NCBI GenBank assembly: GCA_964615195.1
Contig: CAZTNG010000017.1
Coordinates: 1 to 30,202 of the forward strand
Direction of reading: 5' to 3'
Length of the DNA stretch: 30,202 nt
Origin: HGM20899 sp964615195
Lineage (GTDB): Bacteria; Pseudomonadota; Gammaproteobacteria; Enterobacterales; Succinivibrionaceae
Shown: positions 16,061 to 24,453 of the stretch, piece by piece
Layout: every line of letters begins with the position of its first letter
How positions within the stretch are numbered: position 1 is the first letter of the stretch
Program-made: the position numbers and the translations under genes
Notes under the pieces: model-generated
What the model was told of the DNA's origin: nothing
What the model saw: only the letters and a program-made list of their open reading frames with translations
The model's database searches: none

Positions 16061-17107
16061 ATGATTTTACGTAAAATAGGAATTTTTGCTGCGGCTGTGC
16101 TTTTTGCTACAGCATCGTTTGCAGACACACTTGAGGTTAAGGAAAACCACCCAACTAAATATGTTGTGCAAAAAGGTGATACTCTTTGGGATATTTCGGC
16201 TAAATTTTTAAAGAAGCCTTGGTATTGGCCAAAGATATGGAATGTTAATCCACAGGTAAGTGATCCTCATTGGATATATCCAGGTGATGTATTAACTTTA
16301 GTATGGATTGATGGTAAGCCATATCTTCAAAAAGAAAATCCAACTTCAACTGCTAAAACAGCTCCAGTGCAAACAATAAATGCTGATTTAATTAAGTCTT
16401 TTTTAAAGCATGATTTAATTTTACCTGCTAACAAAGATGAGTTAGCTAAGATTCCTTTCATTTTAGGGCATTCAGATAGTCATAAATTAATTGCTGAAAC
16501 TTCAGATGTTTATGTACGCGGAGCTTTAAATAAAGGACAGCAATATGGTATTTACCACAAAGGACAAATGTACCAGGATGAAAACGGTAACGATATCGGT
16601 TACCGCGCTGAGTTTGTAGGTGTTCTTATGGCTGGTGATCAGTATGAAACAAACTTAACTAAATCTTTGGTTGTTAAGAATCAAGGTGCTATTAAGATTG
16701 GTGATTATGTAATGCCATTTAATGTTGACACAGGATATAATTTGTATTTTATTCCTAAGCCAGCAACAGTTGATGCTGTAGTTGTGGGTTTGACAGATGA
16801 TGGTAATTTAACAGGTAAATATTCTACTATTCTTTTAAGTAAAGGAAGTAAGGATGGGGTTACTACAGGAGATGTATTCTCTTTAATGCGTCCAGGTGCT
16901 GCAATGGCAGGTAGAGATGCATCTGATATTGAATATACCACAATGGCATCTGCTGGTAAGCAGTTAAATGCTTTGCGTTCAAATATTTTACCGGATGATA
17001 TGATTGGTCAAGTAATGGTTTATCGTACTTATGAACATGTATCGTTGGGTATTGTAATGAAGACTAATGATACTATTTCTGTAGGATATAAGGCTGTACG
17101 TCCTTAA
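16061..17107 (+). CDS. Secreted LysM-domain protein
   Basis: This 348-residue protein has a Sec signal peptide (MILRKIGIF..., cleavage after SFA at about residue 21) and one LysM peptidoglycan-binding domain near 30-85. That domain shows YVVQKGDTLWDISAKFL, then KIWNVNPQV and HWIYPGDVLTL. The rest is a beta-rich region of unknown fold without catalytic motifs. It matches the LysM proteins found upstream of dprA in gammaproteobacteria. I start at ATG 16061 because AGGGA lies five bases before it and it gives a proper signal peptide; a longer frame from TTG 16022 would bury the signal. Here dprA and smg do not follow; a terminator does. Its precise role at the cell wall is unknown. Confidence 0.8.
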   Translation: MILRKIGIFAAAVLFATASFADTLEVKENHPTKYVVQKGDTLWDISAKFLKKPWYWPKIWNVNPQVSDPHWIYPGDVLTLVWIDGKPYLQKENPTSTAKTAPVQTINADLIKSFLKHDLILPANKDELAKIPFILGHSDSHKLIAETSDVYVRGALNKGQQYGIYHKGQMYQDENGNDIGYRAEFVGVLMAGDQYETNLTKSLVVKNQGAIKIGDYVMPFNVDTGYNLYFIPKPATVDAVVVGLTDDGNLTGKYSTILLSKGSKDGVTTGDVFSLMRPGAAMAGRDASDIEYTTMASAGKQLNALRSNILPDDMIGQVMVYRTYEHVSLGIVMKTNDTISVGYKAVRP

Positions 17108-17131
17108 AAATTAGCGTTATTTAAAGTTTGG

Positions 17132-17164
17132 AAACGTCGTAATTTGATTTACGGCGTTTTTTTT
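17132..17164 (+). terminator. Rho-independent terminator after the LysM gene
   Basis: A stem AAACGTCGTAA / TTACGGCGTTT with one G-T wobble and a six-base loop is followed by a T run, 25 bases past the stop. Confidence 0.85.
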
Positions 17165-17182
17165 GTTTAGGTACTATTAAAA

Positions 17183-17821
17183 ATGTGTGACGATAAATTA
17201 TCAAAACAAGATGACAATGAAGATACTAAAGTTATAGATGCAGCATCTATATCGATAAACGTTGACAGTGAAGCTATATCTAAGAGTAAATCTGAAGAAA
17301 AATCATCTATAGAAACTGATGAAGATTATGGCGTGTGTCCAGAGTGTGGCGCAAAATTAAAGATGACTTCTACACGTAGAGGTGTGATGTTAGGCTGTTC
17401 TAACTATCCTGTTTGTCGTTATATGACTGCTTATAGTCAACCTTTGGCTATTAAAATAGAGAAAGAAATAGATGGTAGATCTTGTCCTTTATGCGGTGGA
17501 ATAGTAGCTGTTAAAAGTGGTCGTTATGGATTATTTATAGGCTGTACTAATTATCCAGCTTGTGATTATATTTATAAGGATGAACAAGAAAAATTTAAAT
17601 GCCCTGAATGTGGACAAGGTCATGTACAACAACGCAAAACTAGATACAATAAGGTGTTTTGGGCTTGTGATAGATATCCTGATTGTAGATTTCATACAAA
17701 TTTTCGTCCAATTTTACATGTGTGTCCAGAGTGTGGAAGTAAGTTGTTCCTTGAGAAAAAAAATGGTGGATGTAAATACTTGCAATGTTATAGATGTGGA
17801 CACAAAGAAGCAATTTCATAA
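17183..17821 (+). CDS. Topoisomerase-type zinc-ribbon protein (YrdD-like)
   Basis: The 212-residue protein consists of an acidic, Ser-rich N-terminus (about 1-49) and four C4 zinc ribbons of the kind found at the C-terminus of DNA topoisomerase I. The ribbons use Cys52/55/72/78, Cys101/104/121/127, Cys140/143/162/168 and Cys181/184/202/205. The first three contain the YPxC signature. There is no topoisomerase catalytic domain, so it is a free-standing zinc-ribbon protein like E. coli YrdD, presumably binding single-stranded DNA. As in E. coli it is near tsaC and aroE. The ribosome site is poor: the nearest purine-rich stretch, AGG, is about 11 bases upstream. Confidence 0.85.
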   Translation: MCDDKLSKQDDNEDTKVIDAASISINVDSEAISKSKSEEKSSIETDEDYGVCPECGAKLKMTSTRRGVMLGCSNYPVCRYMTAYSQPLAIKIEKEIDGRSCPLCGGIVAVKSGRYGLFIGCTNYPACDYIYKDEQEKFKCPECGQGHVQQRKTRYNKVFWACDRYPDCRFHTNFRPILHVCPECGSKLFLEKKNGGCKYLQCYRCGHKEAIS

Positions 17822-17899
17822 AAAGCTTTAAATAAATGCGTAAATTGCCTAGAATAACGTGGAATCATTAGGAAATTATATACTAGGAGTTATGTTAAG

Positions 17900-18409
17900 A
17901 TGAATAATAAATTTGTTGCTATATTAATGGGTTCTGATTCTGATTTACCATTAGTTGAAAATACCATGAATGTGTTGAAAGATTTCAATATTCCTATTGA
18001 GGTTAAAGTGACTTCTGCACATAGAACTCCTGAAGTTACTCATGATTATGTAACTGATGCAGAAGCTCGCGGTTGCGGCGTATTTATTTGTGCAGCTGGT
18101 CTCGCCGCACATTTAGCCGGTGCTGTTGCAGCGAATACAACTCGCCCTGTTATTGGTATACCAGTGGACTGTGGTCCATTAAATGGAGTTGATGCGTTAT
18201 ATTCAACAGTTATGATGCCTGGTGGAATACCTGTCGCAACTGTTGCTGTTGGTAAAGCCGGTGCAAAGAATGCTGGTTATTTAGCTGCTCAAATTTTAGC
18301 TGTAACAGATCCAGAACTTGATAAATTAGTTAAGTTAGAACGTAAGAAGGCTGCTAATGCGGTTATTGCTAAAGATAATGCTTTGCAAGCTAAGCTTAGA
18401 AATTGTTAA
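17900..18409 (+). CDS. purE: N5-carboxyaminoimidazole ribonucleotide mutase
   Basis: PurE moves the carboxyl group of N5-CAIR to carbon, giving CAIR in purine synthesis. The 169-residue protein has the class I signatures: MGSDSDLP at 10-17, the SAHRTPE motif, a Gly/Ala-rich AAHLAGAVA segment and MMPGGIPVATVAVGKAGAKNAG. Length is normal. Its usual partner purK (N5-CAIR synthetase) is not adjacent. The start has AGGAG ten bases upstream. The stop codon overlaps the tsaC start (TAATG), so the two are translationally coupled. An upstream PurR-type operator was not evident in the short gap. Confidence 0.95.
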   Translation: MNNKFVAILMGSDSDLPLVENTMNVLKDFNIPIEVKVTSAHRTPEVTHDYVTDAEARGCGVFICAAGLAAHLAGAVAANTTRPVIGIPVDCGPLNGVDALYSTVMMPGGIPVATVAVGKAGAKNAGYLAAQILAVTDPELDKLVKLERKKAANAVIAKDNALQAKLRNC

Positions 18410-18981
18410 TGAATAGATTAGCTATTGCAAAAGCGGCTAATATTATTCTTCAAGGAGGGGTCATTGCATATCCAACAGAAGCTGTTTTTGGATTAGGTTG
18501 CGACCCTCTTAATGAAAATGCCATCCTTAGAATTTTACAAATTAAAGAAAGGGATCCGCATAAGGGATTAATATTAGTTGCGGCCTCAATAGAGGAAGTT
18601 TTACCGTTTATTGATGCTAAAAAAGTCCCACTAACTGTATGGAAGACAATAGAGGAAAGGTGGCCAGGACCTTTTACTTATGTTATGCCTTGCTCAAGTT
18701 TAGTGTCCTCAATATTAAGTGGTGGTCGTCAAACTATTGCTGTAAGGGTTTCTAATAATCCTGTAGTAAAAGCTTTATGTTTACAAGCAAATATGGCATT
18801 GGTGTCAACAAGTTGTAATCGTAGCGGAAGTGATCCAATAAAAACTGCAGAAAGTGTAGAAATTGAGTTTGGTAATAGGCTAGACTATGTTGTACATGAA
18901 GTTGTTGGTGGTTTAGATTCTCCCACTGAGATAGTTGATGCTTTAACTGGTAAAATTATAAGACCTGCTGTTAGGAATTGA
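18409..18981 (+). CDS. tsaC: Threonylcarbamoyl-AMP synthase
   Basis: TsaC makes threonylcarbamoyl-AMP from threonine, bicarbonate and ATP for the t6A37 modification of ANN-decoding tRNAs. From the ATG overlapping the purE stop the protein has 190 residues, the length of E. coli TsaC. It shows GGVIAYPTEAVFGLGCDP, the KERDPHKGLILV motif, WPGPFTYVMP and STSCNRSGSDP, all hallmarks of the YrdC fold. A longer frame from TTG two codons upstream is unlikely. aroE starts four bases after the stop, matching the yrdD-tsaC-aroE order of E. coli. Confidence 0.95.
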   Translation: MNRLAIAKAANIILQGGVIAYPTEAVFGLGCDPLNENAILRILQIKERDPHKGLILVAASIEEVLPFIDAKKVPLTVWKTIEERWPGPFTYVMPCSSLVSSILSGGRQTIAVRVSNNPVVKALCLQANMALVSTSCNRSGSDPIKTAESVEIEFGNRLDYVVHEVVGGLDSPTEIVDALTGKIIRPAVRN

Positions 18982-18985
18982 TAGA

Positions 18986-19798
18986 ATGGATAAATACGCT
19001 GTATTAGGTAACCCAATAGCTCATAGTCGCTCACCATATATTCACACAGAGTTTGCAAAAAGTTGTAATCAAGATTTAATTTATGACAAACTTTTGTGCC
19101 CATTAGATGACTTTAAAAAAACTGTAGATACTTTTAAAAATTCTTCAGGTAAAGGTTTAAATATAACTGTACCATTTAAGGAACAGGCCTATAACTATGC
19201 TACAGTACTTACTGATAGAGCCAATAAAGCTGGTGCAGTTAATACTTTAAAATTTTGCGATGATGGATCTATTATCGGTGATAATACTGATGGAGCTGGT
19301 TTTATTTGGGATTTAGATAGACTTGGTTGGTCGTTAAAAGGCAAAAAAGTTTTATTACTAGGAGCCGGTGGTGCTAGCCGTGGAATAATAGGACCTATTA
19401 TTGAACGCTTACCAAGTAGCGTTTTACTTGTGAATAGAACTATAAGTAAAGCATTAAGTATTAAAGATATATTTCCAAGTATTATGGTATGCAGTTATGA
19501 TGATTTAAATGATGCTAACACCACATTTGATTATATTGTAAATTGTACGTCTCTAAGCATAAGTGGTCAGGTTCCTCCAATTACAAGCAAACTAATAAAT
19601 GTTAATACAAAAATTTATGATCTAATGTATAGCTCTAAACCTACAGCTTTTCTTGAATGGGGTAAAAATAGTGGTGTAAAGTGTTATTCAGATGGATTAG
19701 GAATGCTTGTGGGACAAGCTGCTGTAAGTTTTGAATTATGGCGTGGAGTTATGCCTAATGCTACACAGGTAATAAATTTGATGAGAGATGCTTTATAA
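18986..19798 (+). CDS. aroE: Shikimate dehydrogenase
   Basis: AroE reduces 3-dehydroshikimate to shikimate with NADPH. The 270-residue protein has the substrate motif NPIAHSRSPYIH, the catalytic Lys65 (NITVPFKEQAY) and Asp102 (GDNTDGAGF), the dinucleotide loop GAGGASRG and the NADP-selecting NRT. The C-terminal GLGMLVGQAAVSFELW is standard. It lies in an operon after tsaC. Its TAA overlaps the next ATG by one base, so rsmJ is coupled to it. Together with aroQ in this window it represents two steps of the same pathway, but in separate operons. Confidence 0.97.
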   Translation: MDKYAVLGNPIAHSRSPYIHTEFAKSCNQDLIYDKLLCPLDDFKKTVDTFKNSSGKGLNITVPFKEQAYNYATVLTDRANKAGAVNTLKFCDDGSIIGDNTDGAGFIWDLDRLGWSLKGKKVLLLGAGGASRGIIGPIIERLPSSVLLVNRTISKALSIKDIFPSIMVCSYDDLNDANTTFDYIVNCTSLSISGQVPPITSKLINVNTKIYDLMYSSKPTAFLEWGKNSGVKCYSDGLGMLVGQAAVSFELWRGVMPNATQVINLMRDAL

Positions 19799-20559
19799 TG
19801 GCAAAAGTATTCCCTTTAGAATTTAGTCTTGTGGATAAATCTCTACAGAATATCTATGATGAAGCTTTATTTTTATGTAAAGACGTTATGTGCACAGCAC
19901 CAATTTCATTAATTTTTGCAGATGATAAAGTAGGTGTGCAAAACCTAAGTGAAAAAAATCAAAAACCTGTATATGTTGATTTTATTGAAGGTACTTTAGC
20001 TCATAGACGAAAATATGGTGGTGGTAGAAAATCTGAAGCTGTTGCTAAAGCATGTTTTGGAAATATGCCTGCTCCAATAATATTTGACGCTACTGCAGGT
20101 CTTGCTAGAGATTCTTTTGTATGTGCATATTTAGGTGCAGAAGTGCATATGTTTGAACGAAATCCTGTAGTAAGAATTTTACTTAAGGATGGAATAAGAC
20201 GTGCTAAAGAAGGTTGTGAAGATCCCAATTTTTATACAGAAAAGTTAATTTTAGAGGATGTGATATCGATTGATAAATATAAAGGAAATGTTGAGCCTGA
20301 CACTGTTTATTTAGATCCAATGTATCCAGAGAGAAAAAAATCTGCTCTAGTAAAAAAAGAAATGCGGACTTTTCATTTCTTAATTGGTGAGGATCTTGAT
20401 AGTGAGGCATTATTGCAATCAGCATTAATTTTAGCAAAAAAAAGAGTTGTCATGAAAAAACCAAAATGGGCAGAGGTAGTGGCACCTGAGAATTGTATTG
20501 CTAATATAGAAACTCAAAATCATCGTTTTGACATATATTTACCAACCGCCAAGTTATAA
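19798..20559 (+). CDS. rsmJ: 16S rRNA (guanine-1516 N2)-methyltransferase RsmJ
   Basis: RsmJ (YhiQ) methylates G1516 of 16S rRNA with S-adenosylmethionine. The 253-residue protein shows the family segment RKYGGGRKSEAVAKACFG, the SAM-binding motif IIFDATAGLARDSFV (about 94-108), the acidic FERNP following the next strand, and the active-site motif YLDPMYPERKKSAL. Length matches the E. coli protein. The ATG lies inside the aroE stop overlap (TAATG) with no clear ribosome site of its own, so it depends on coupling. Its stop codon falls within a palindrome at 20556-20577. Confidence 0.92.
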   Translation: MAKVFPLEFSLVDKSLQNIYDEALFLCKDVMCTAPISLIFADDKVGVQNLSEKNQKPVYVDFIEGTLAHRRKYGGGRKSEAVAKACFGNMPAPIIFDATAGLARDSFVCAYLGAEVHMFERNPVVRILLKDGIRRAKEGCEDPNFYTEKLILEDVISIDKYKGNVEPDTVYLDPMYPERKKSALVKKEMRTFHFLIGEDLDSEALLQSALILAKKRVVMKKPKWAEVVAPENCIANIETQNHRFDIYLPTAKL

Positions 20560-20590
20560 GTGAGAATTATCACTTATTTGTCTTTATAAT
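20556..20590 (+). promoter_or_regulatory. Palindrome with TATAAT box ahead of the exporter gene
   Basis: A perfect 8-bp inverted repeat ATAAGTGA / TCACTTAT with a six-base spacer (20556-20577) overlaps the rsmJ stop codon. A consensus -10 TATAAT follows at 20585-20590, so the palindrome would cover the -35 region. This is the layout of a repressor operator over a promoter for the MFS gene. As RNA the same repeat, followed by TTGTCTTT, could instead be a weak terminator for the aroE-rsmJ operon. Confidence 0.45.
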
Positions 20591-20633
20591 TTTTATGATT
20601 AATTGAGTCTTTCAATTTAAGAGTCTTTCGGGT

Positions 20634-21848
20634 ATGTCAAAGTCTGAATATTACAAAACTTTGTTAATTTTATGTCTTGTTGGTGGTTTAACTCCGTTAG
20701 CAACTGATTTGTATCTTCCGGTGATACCGCAGATTGCTAAAGATTTGCATACTTCAGTACCACACATGCAATTAACAGTTAGTATATTTTTTGCAGGATT
20801 TGCTATTGGTCAATTGATATATGGACCTTTAGCAGATACGTTTGGTAGAAAAAAAACTATATTAATAGGTGCAACAATATTTTTTTTAACCACAATAGGT
20901 GCAACTTTTGCAAATAGTTTTACTGTATTTTTTATAATGCGAGCTGCGGAGGCTTTAGGTGGAGCAGCAGGAGCGGTAGTTATTAATGCCATAATGAGGG
21001 ATTTATTTAAAGGTGTTGATTTTGTTAAAGCATTAACATTTACAATGCTCACAATTACCATTGCACCATTGATTGCACCAACTATAGGTGGATTTTTATC
21101 AATGTTTGGCTGGCGTATAGTTTTTGCTTTGCTCGCTCTACTTTCATTTATAGTTATTTGTGTTGTTGTTTTTGGTTTGAAAGAAACATTGATTCCAGAA
21201 TATAAACAATCCATTAAACCTAAAAAAGTGTTGGCAAATTATTTAGATGTTTTTAAAAATAAACGTTCTCTTGGTGTTATGTTAGCGCAGACAATTCATG
21301 CAGCGGGGATGTTCTCTTTTATTTCAGGTTCTCCTTTTGTATATATTGAAGTATACAAGGTTGATCCAAAGTTTTATGGTTTATTGTTTGGGATGAATGT
21401 CTCATGCATTTTATTCACAACCTATGTTAATTCTCTACTTGTGAAAAAAATTGCGATATTAAGGTTGCTTAGAGGTGGTTTATTTATCAGTGCTACAGGC
21501 GGAGTTTTGTTACTAATTAGTGCTTTATTTGAATTTTCAAATATATTTTCAATTGTTATTCCTGTAATTTGTTATCTCTGCGTAGTTGGATTAATAGGTT
21601 CTAATTCTACAACATACGTGATGAATTTTTTCCGCGAAACAGCAGGTACTGCATCAGCAGCAATTGGCGCTACTCGTTTTGGGATGGGCGCTTTAGCAGG
21701 TATTTTACTTAATTTGTACCCTGCGGAAAATGCAGTACCAATGGCTGTAGCAATGTGCAGTTGTGGTTTATTAGCGAATTTTGCATATTATTATTTAAGA
21801 AGATTAGCATTTAAAGAAATAAAACAGAAATATAAACATGAATCTTAA
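20634..21848 (+). CDS. MFS drug exporter, Bcr/CflA type
   Basis: The 404-residue protein has twelve predicted membrane helices and belongs to the major facilitator superfamily, DHA1 drug:H+ antiporters. The first helix contains GGLTPLATDLYLPVIPQIA, with the Asp typical of Bcr/CflA proteins. Motif A between helices 2 and 3 reads GPLADTFGRKK, followed by RAAEALGGAAGAVV and AIMRD. Known members export bicyclomycin, sulfonamides, chloramphenicol or cysteine-related compounds; the substrate here cannot be told. The ATG has only a poor ribosome site (CGGG). It is unrelated in function to its neighbours and separates rsmJ from ribH. Confidence 0.85.
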   Translation: MSKSEYYKTLLILCLVGGLTPLATDLYLPVIPQIAKDLHTSVPHMQLTVSIFFAGFAIGQLIYGPLADTFGRKKTILIGATIFFLTTIGATFANSFTVFFIMRAAEALGGAAGAVVINAIMRDLFKGVDFVKALTFTMLTITIAPLIAPTIGGFLSMFGWRIVFALLALLSFIVICVVVFGLKETLIPEYKQSIKPKKVLANYLDVFKNKRSLGVMLAQTIHAAGMFSFISGSPFVYIEVYKVDPKFYGLLFGMNVSCILFTTYVNSLLVKKIAILRLLRGGLFISATGGVLLLISALFEFSNIFSIVIPVICYLCVVGLIGSNSTTYVMNFFRETAGTASAAIGATRFGMGALAGILLNLYPAENAVPMAVAMCSCGLLANFAYYYLRRLAFKEIKQKYKHES

Positions 21849-21982
21849 AGTATCTTCTAAATTGCAAAAATTAATTTTTTGTGATGAACTATATTTTATC
21901 GTTAACAATGCTTTTATGTTACAATAGACTTAGATTTAATGGTTTATTGTTTAATATTTTTTAATGGAGATACCAGTATATT

Positions 21983-22447
21983 ATGCAGGTAATTGAAGGT
22001 AATTTAGCGGCGCCTAACGCCAAAATTGCGATTGTTGTTTCTCGTTTTAACAGCTTTATCAATGAACATCTGGTATCAGGTGCTTTGGATGTACTGAACC
22101 GTGTTGGTCAAGTTGCTGATGAAAATATCACTCTTGTACGTGTACCAGGAGCTATTGAGATTCCTTTGGCTGTTAAAAAGGCGGCAAAGACCAAAAAATA
22201 TGATGCTATCCTCGCGTTAGGATGCGTTATTCGTGGCGATACATATCATTTTGAAGTTGTTGCTAATGAAAGCTCTAAAGGTTTAGCACATGTAATGCTT
22301 GAAGAAGAAATTCCTGTAGCTTTTGGTGTGTTAACAACAGATACAATTGAACAGGCAGTTCAAAGATCTGGCTCTAAGGCTGGAAATAAGGGAGCAGAAG
22401 CTGCATCTGCTGCTTTAGAAATGATTAATGTTCTTCAGCAGATCTAA
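21983..22447 (+). CDS. ribH: 6,7-dimethyl-8-ribityllumazine synthase
   Basis: RibH (RibE in E. coli naming) condenses the pyrimidine from the RibD branch with dihydroxybutanone phosphate to make lumazine, the substrate of riboflavin synthase. The 154-residue protein contains SRFNSFINEHL, VPGAIEIPLAVK and GCVIRGDTYHFEVV, with catalytic His89. Length is normal. GGAGA lies 12 bases before the ATG, a rather long spacing. A -10-like TACAAT at 21920-21925 suggests its own promoter. nusB follows 17 bases after. The dihydroxybutanone phosphate synthase gene (ribB/ribBA) must be elsewhere. Confidence 0.96.
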   Translation: MQVIEGNLAAPNAKIAIVVSRFNSFINEHLVSGALDVLNRVGQVADENITLVRVPGAIEIPLAVKKAAKTKKYDAILALGCVIRGDTYHFEVVANESSKGLAHVMLEEEIPVAFGVLTTDTIEQAVQRSGSKAGNKGAEAASAALEMINVLQQI

Positions 22448-22464
22448 TTTGAGAGGTTTTTTCA

Positions 22465-22923
22465 GTGAATCCAGGTCAGAGACATAAGGCTAGACATTTT
22501 GCTATGCAGGCCGTTTATCAGTGGGAAATGAATAAGGAACCAGCTTCAGAAATAGAAGCTCAGTTTTTAGAGGATCAACCTATTGGTGTTTCCACAGATA
22601 AGGATTATTTACATCTCCTTATTACAGGTACTATTGCTCATATAGATGAATTAGATAAGATTTATGAACCTAACCTTTCAAGAGAATTAAAGGATCTTGA
22701 TATGGTTGATAAGGCTATTCTTCGTCTTGCTACCTATGAGCTTGTATATATGCCTGAAGTCCCATATAGAGTTGTTATTAATGAAGCTATTATGCTAGCA
22801 AAGGAATTTGCTGCTCAAGATAGCCATAAATTTGTGAATGGCGTATTGGATAAGGTAATCAAGAATACCGTATTAGCTGACAAAAAAACAAATACTTCAG
22901 AAGAATCTAATTCTGAAGAATAG
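22465..22923 (+). CDS. nusB: Transcription antitermination factor NusB
   Basis: NusB binds boxA RNA with NusE (S10) and supports antitermination on rRNA operons. The 152-residue all-helical protein shows the family hallmarks RHKARHFAMQAVYQWEMN near the N-terminus, LDMVDKAILRLATYEL, and VVINEAIMLAKEFAAQDSHKFVNGVLD near the C-terminus, followed by a Ser/Glu-rich tail. The start is GTG: an in-frame TGA 15 bases upstream leaves no other choice, and GAGAGG gives good spacing. ribH-nusB-thiL is a conserved order. Confidence 0.96.
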   Translation: MNPGQRHKARHFAMQAVYQWEMNKEPASEIEAQFLEDQPIGVSTDKDYLHLLITGTIAHIDELDKIYEPNLSRELKDLDMVDKAILRLATYELVYMPEVPYRVVINEAIMLAKEFAAQDSHKFVNGVLDKVIKNTVLADKKTNTSEESNSEE

Positions 22924-22942
22924 CATACAATTATATTTGTTT

Positions 22943-22976
22943 AAAAAGACTTAAATTGTTTAATTTAAGTCTTTTT
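22943..22976 (+). terminator. Rho-independent terminator after nusB
   Basis: A perfect 15-bp inverted repeat (AAAAAGACTTAAATT / AATTTAAGTCTTTTT) with a four-base loop ends in five Ts. It separates nusB from thiL, which are often co-transcribed in related bacteria. Confidence 0.85.
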
Positions 22977-23043
22977 GCTATATGTATGCATTGTTTTTTG
23001 TAAAAATAGTATTTATTTAAGATCTGTATTTTGGTGTTAAATT

Positions 23044-24048
23044 ATGGACGAATTTGAGTTAATAAAAAAATTTTTTGCAAATTTTGATAAAGGTGAGCAT
23101 ATAAAGCTTGGTATAGGTGATGATTGTGCTTTATTAACTTGTCCGTCAGATTCGTATTTAGCAGTATCCACTGATACTTTTTTGGAAGGAACTCATTTTT
23201 TTAAAGATACAGATCCTAAAGCTATAGGTTATAAATCTCTTGCTGTTAATTTATCTGATTTAGCTGCAATGGGAGCTGATCCAGTTGGTTTTACACTAGC
23301 CCTAACATTGCCTAAGTATGATGATGAATTTTTACATCCTTTTTGTGAAGGATTATTTTCTTTAGCTAGGAGTTTTAATGTTCCTTTAGTTGGAGGAGAT
23401 ACTACAAGAGGTCCATTATCAATTACTATTACAGTACTAGGAAAAATTCCTTTTGGAAAAGAATTTCAAAGAAGAAATGCAAATAGTGGTGATGTTATCT
23501 GTGTTTCAGGGCCATTAGGTGGTGCAGCATTAGGTGTTAAGGCTAGATACGGCAAAATCCCATTGAATGATAAAATTTATCAAGCTTGCGAACTTTTAGA
23601 TTATCCTAATCCTAGATTAGATCTAGTTGAAATTTTACGTAATGTAGGTTGTAAATGTGCTCTTGATCTGTCGGATGGTTTGGTTGGAGATCTTGTTCAT
23701 ATATTAAAATCATCTAATAAGAACGCAATAATATATCTAGACGAAATACCTACTGCTAATTGTTTGTCTAAGTTTTCGTTTTCAGAAAAATTAGAGTTTG
23801 CATTAACAGGTGGAGATGATTATGAATTATGTTTCACACTGTCTGCTGATAATTTTGCAAAGCTTCAAAAATTGGGGATTAAAAACATATACAAAATTGG
23901 AGAAATTTTAGATTTATCATCATCCATAAACGACAAGAATAATTTATGCTCTGTAGCAAATTATGTTCCTAGTGCTGGTAATATTTTTTATAGATGCAAT
24001 GGAGAACCAATTGAATTGAATAATTTGTCAAGTTTTACTCATTTTTAA
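23044..24048 (+). CDS. thiL: Thiamine-monophosphate kinase
   Basis: ThiL phosphorylates thiamine monophosphate to the active cofactor thiamine diphosphate. The 334-residue protein is of the PurM/ThiL fold: LGIGDDCALL (Asp26/Asp27) and STDTFLEGTHF near the N-terminus bind metal and ATP. These are followed by KSLAVNLSDLAAMGADP, LVGGDTTRGP, and in the second half ALDLSDGLVGDL and LTGGDDYELCF. Length is normal. The ribosome site is weak. With a terminator upstream it probably has its own promoter in the 67-base gap. pgpA, which often follows, is missing; slyX faces it instead. Confidence 0.95.
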   Translation: MDEFELIKKFFANFDKGEHIKLGIGDDCALLTCPSDSYLAVSTDTFLEGTHFFKDTDPKAIGYKSLAVNLSDLAAMGADPVGFTLALTLPKYDDEFLHPFCEGLFSLARSFNVPLVGGDTTRGPLSITITVLGKIPFGKEFQRRNANSGDVICVSGPLGGAALGVKARYGKIPLNDKIYQACELLDYPNPRLDLVEILRNVGCKCALDLSDGLVGDLVHILKSSNKNAIIYLDEIPTANCLSKFSFSEKLEFALTGGDDYELCFTLSADNFAKLQKLGIKNIYKIGEILDLSSSINDKNNLCSVANYVPSAGNIFYRCNGEPIELNNLSSFTHF

Positions 24049-24118
24049 TAATACTATTAAATAACTAAGCTATTAAACAGTATTATTGAACATCTATAGG
24101 TGATTAAGTCTATGTTAG

Positions 24119-24334
24119 TTAGTAGTGAGGTGGTGGGGTTTCTTCACTTCTAGGCGCAATATTAGAACCCTCAGCTCCTTTAAGTTTGGTTGCAAGGTAT
24201 TTAATTTGTATTTGTTGTTTATCAACTAATTGTCTAAGACTAAGGACTTCATTACTTAAATTATCTAAATTATATTCTAAGTAAGCTATTCTTGATTCTA
24301 TGTTTTCTGTGATCTCTGTGATGTTTTTTAACAT
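24119..24334 (-). CDS. slyX: SlyX family protein
   Basis: The 71-residue protein is almost entirely one coiled coil (about 5-55; IESRIAYLEYNLDNL...LRQLVDKQQIQIKYL) and ends in the characteristic PPPHY. Family function is unknown. Divergent placement next to fkpA is the same as in E. coli, which strengthens the call. No Shine-Dalgarno sequence is evident before the ATG. It converges with thiL, with 70 bases between them holding an imperfect AT-rich inverted repeat (AATAATACT at 24047 / AGTATTATT at 24079) that lacks a T run. Confidence 0.85.
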   Translation of the reverse strand: MLKNITEITENIESRIAYLEYNLDNLSNEVLSLRQLVDKQQIQIKYLATKLKGAEGSNIAPRSEETPPPHY

Positions 24335-24453
24335 ATGACTAATAAAACCGTTTTAAAATTTGAACATCTCTAAAAATAAAGTACAATGCATTTTAGCAAA
24401 TATTTAATAAGACTTCGTTAACATATGAAATTAATGTTTAAATTTTGTTTAAG

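Noticed and set aside
24047..24087. Inverted repeat between thiL and slyX as a bidirectional terminator
   Set aside because: The arms are only A/T-rich, the loop is long, and no T run follows on either strand.
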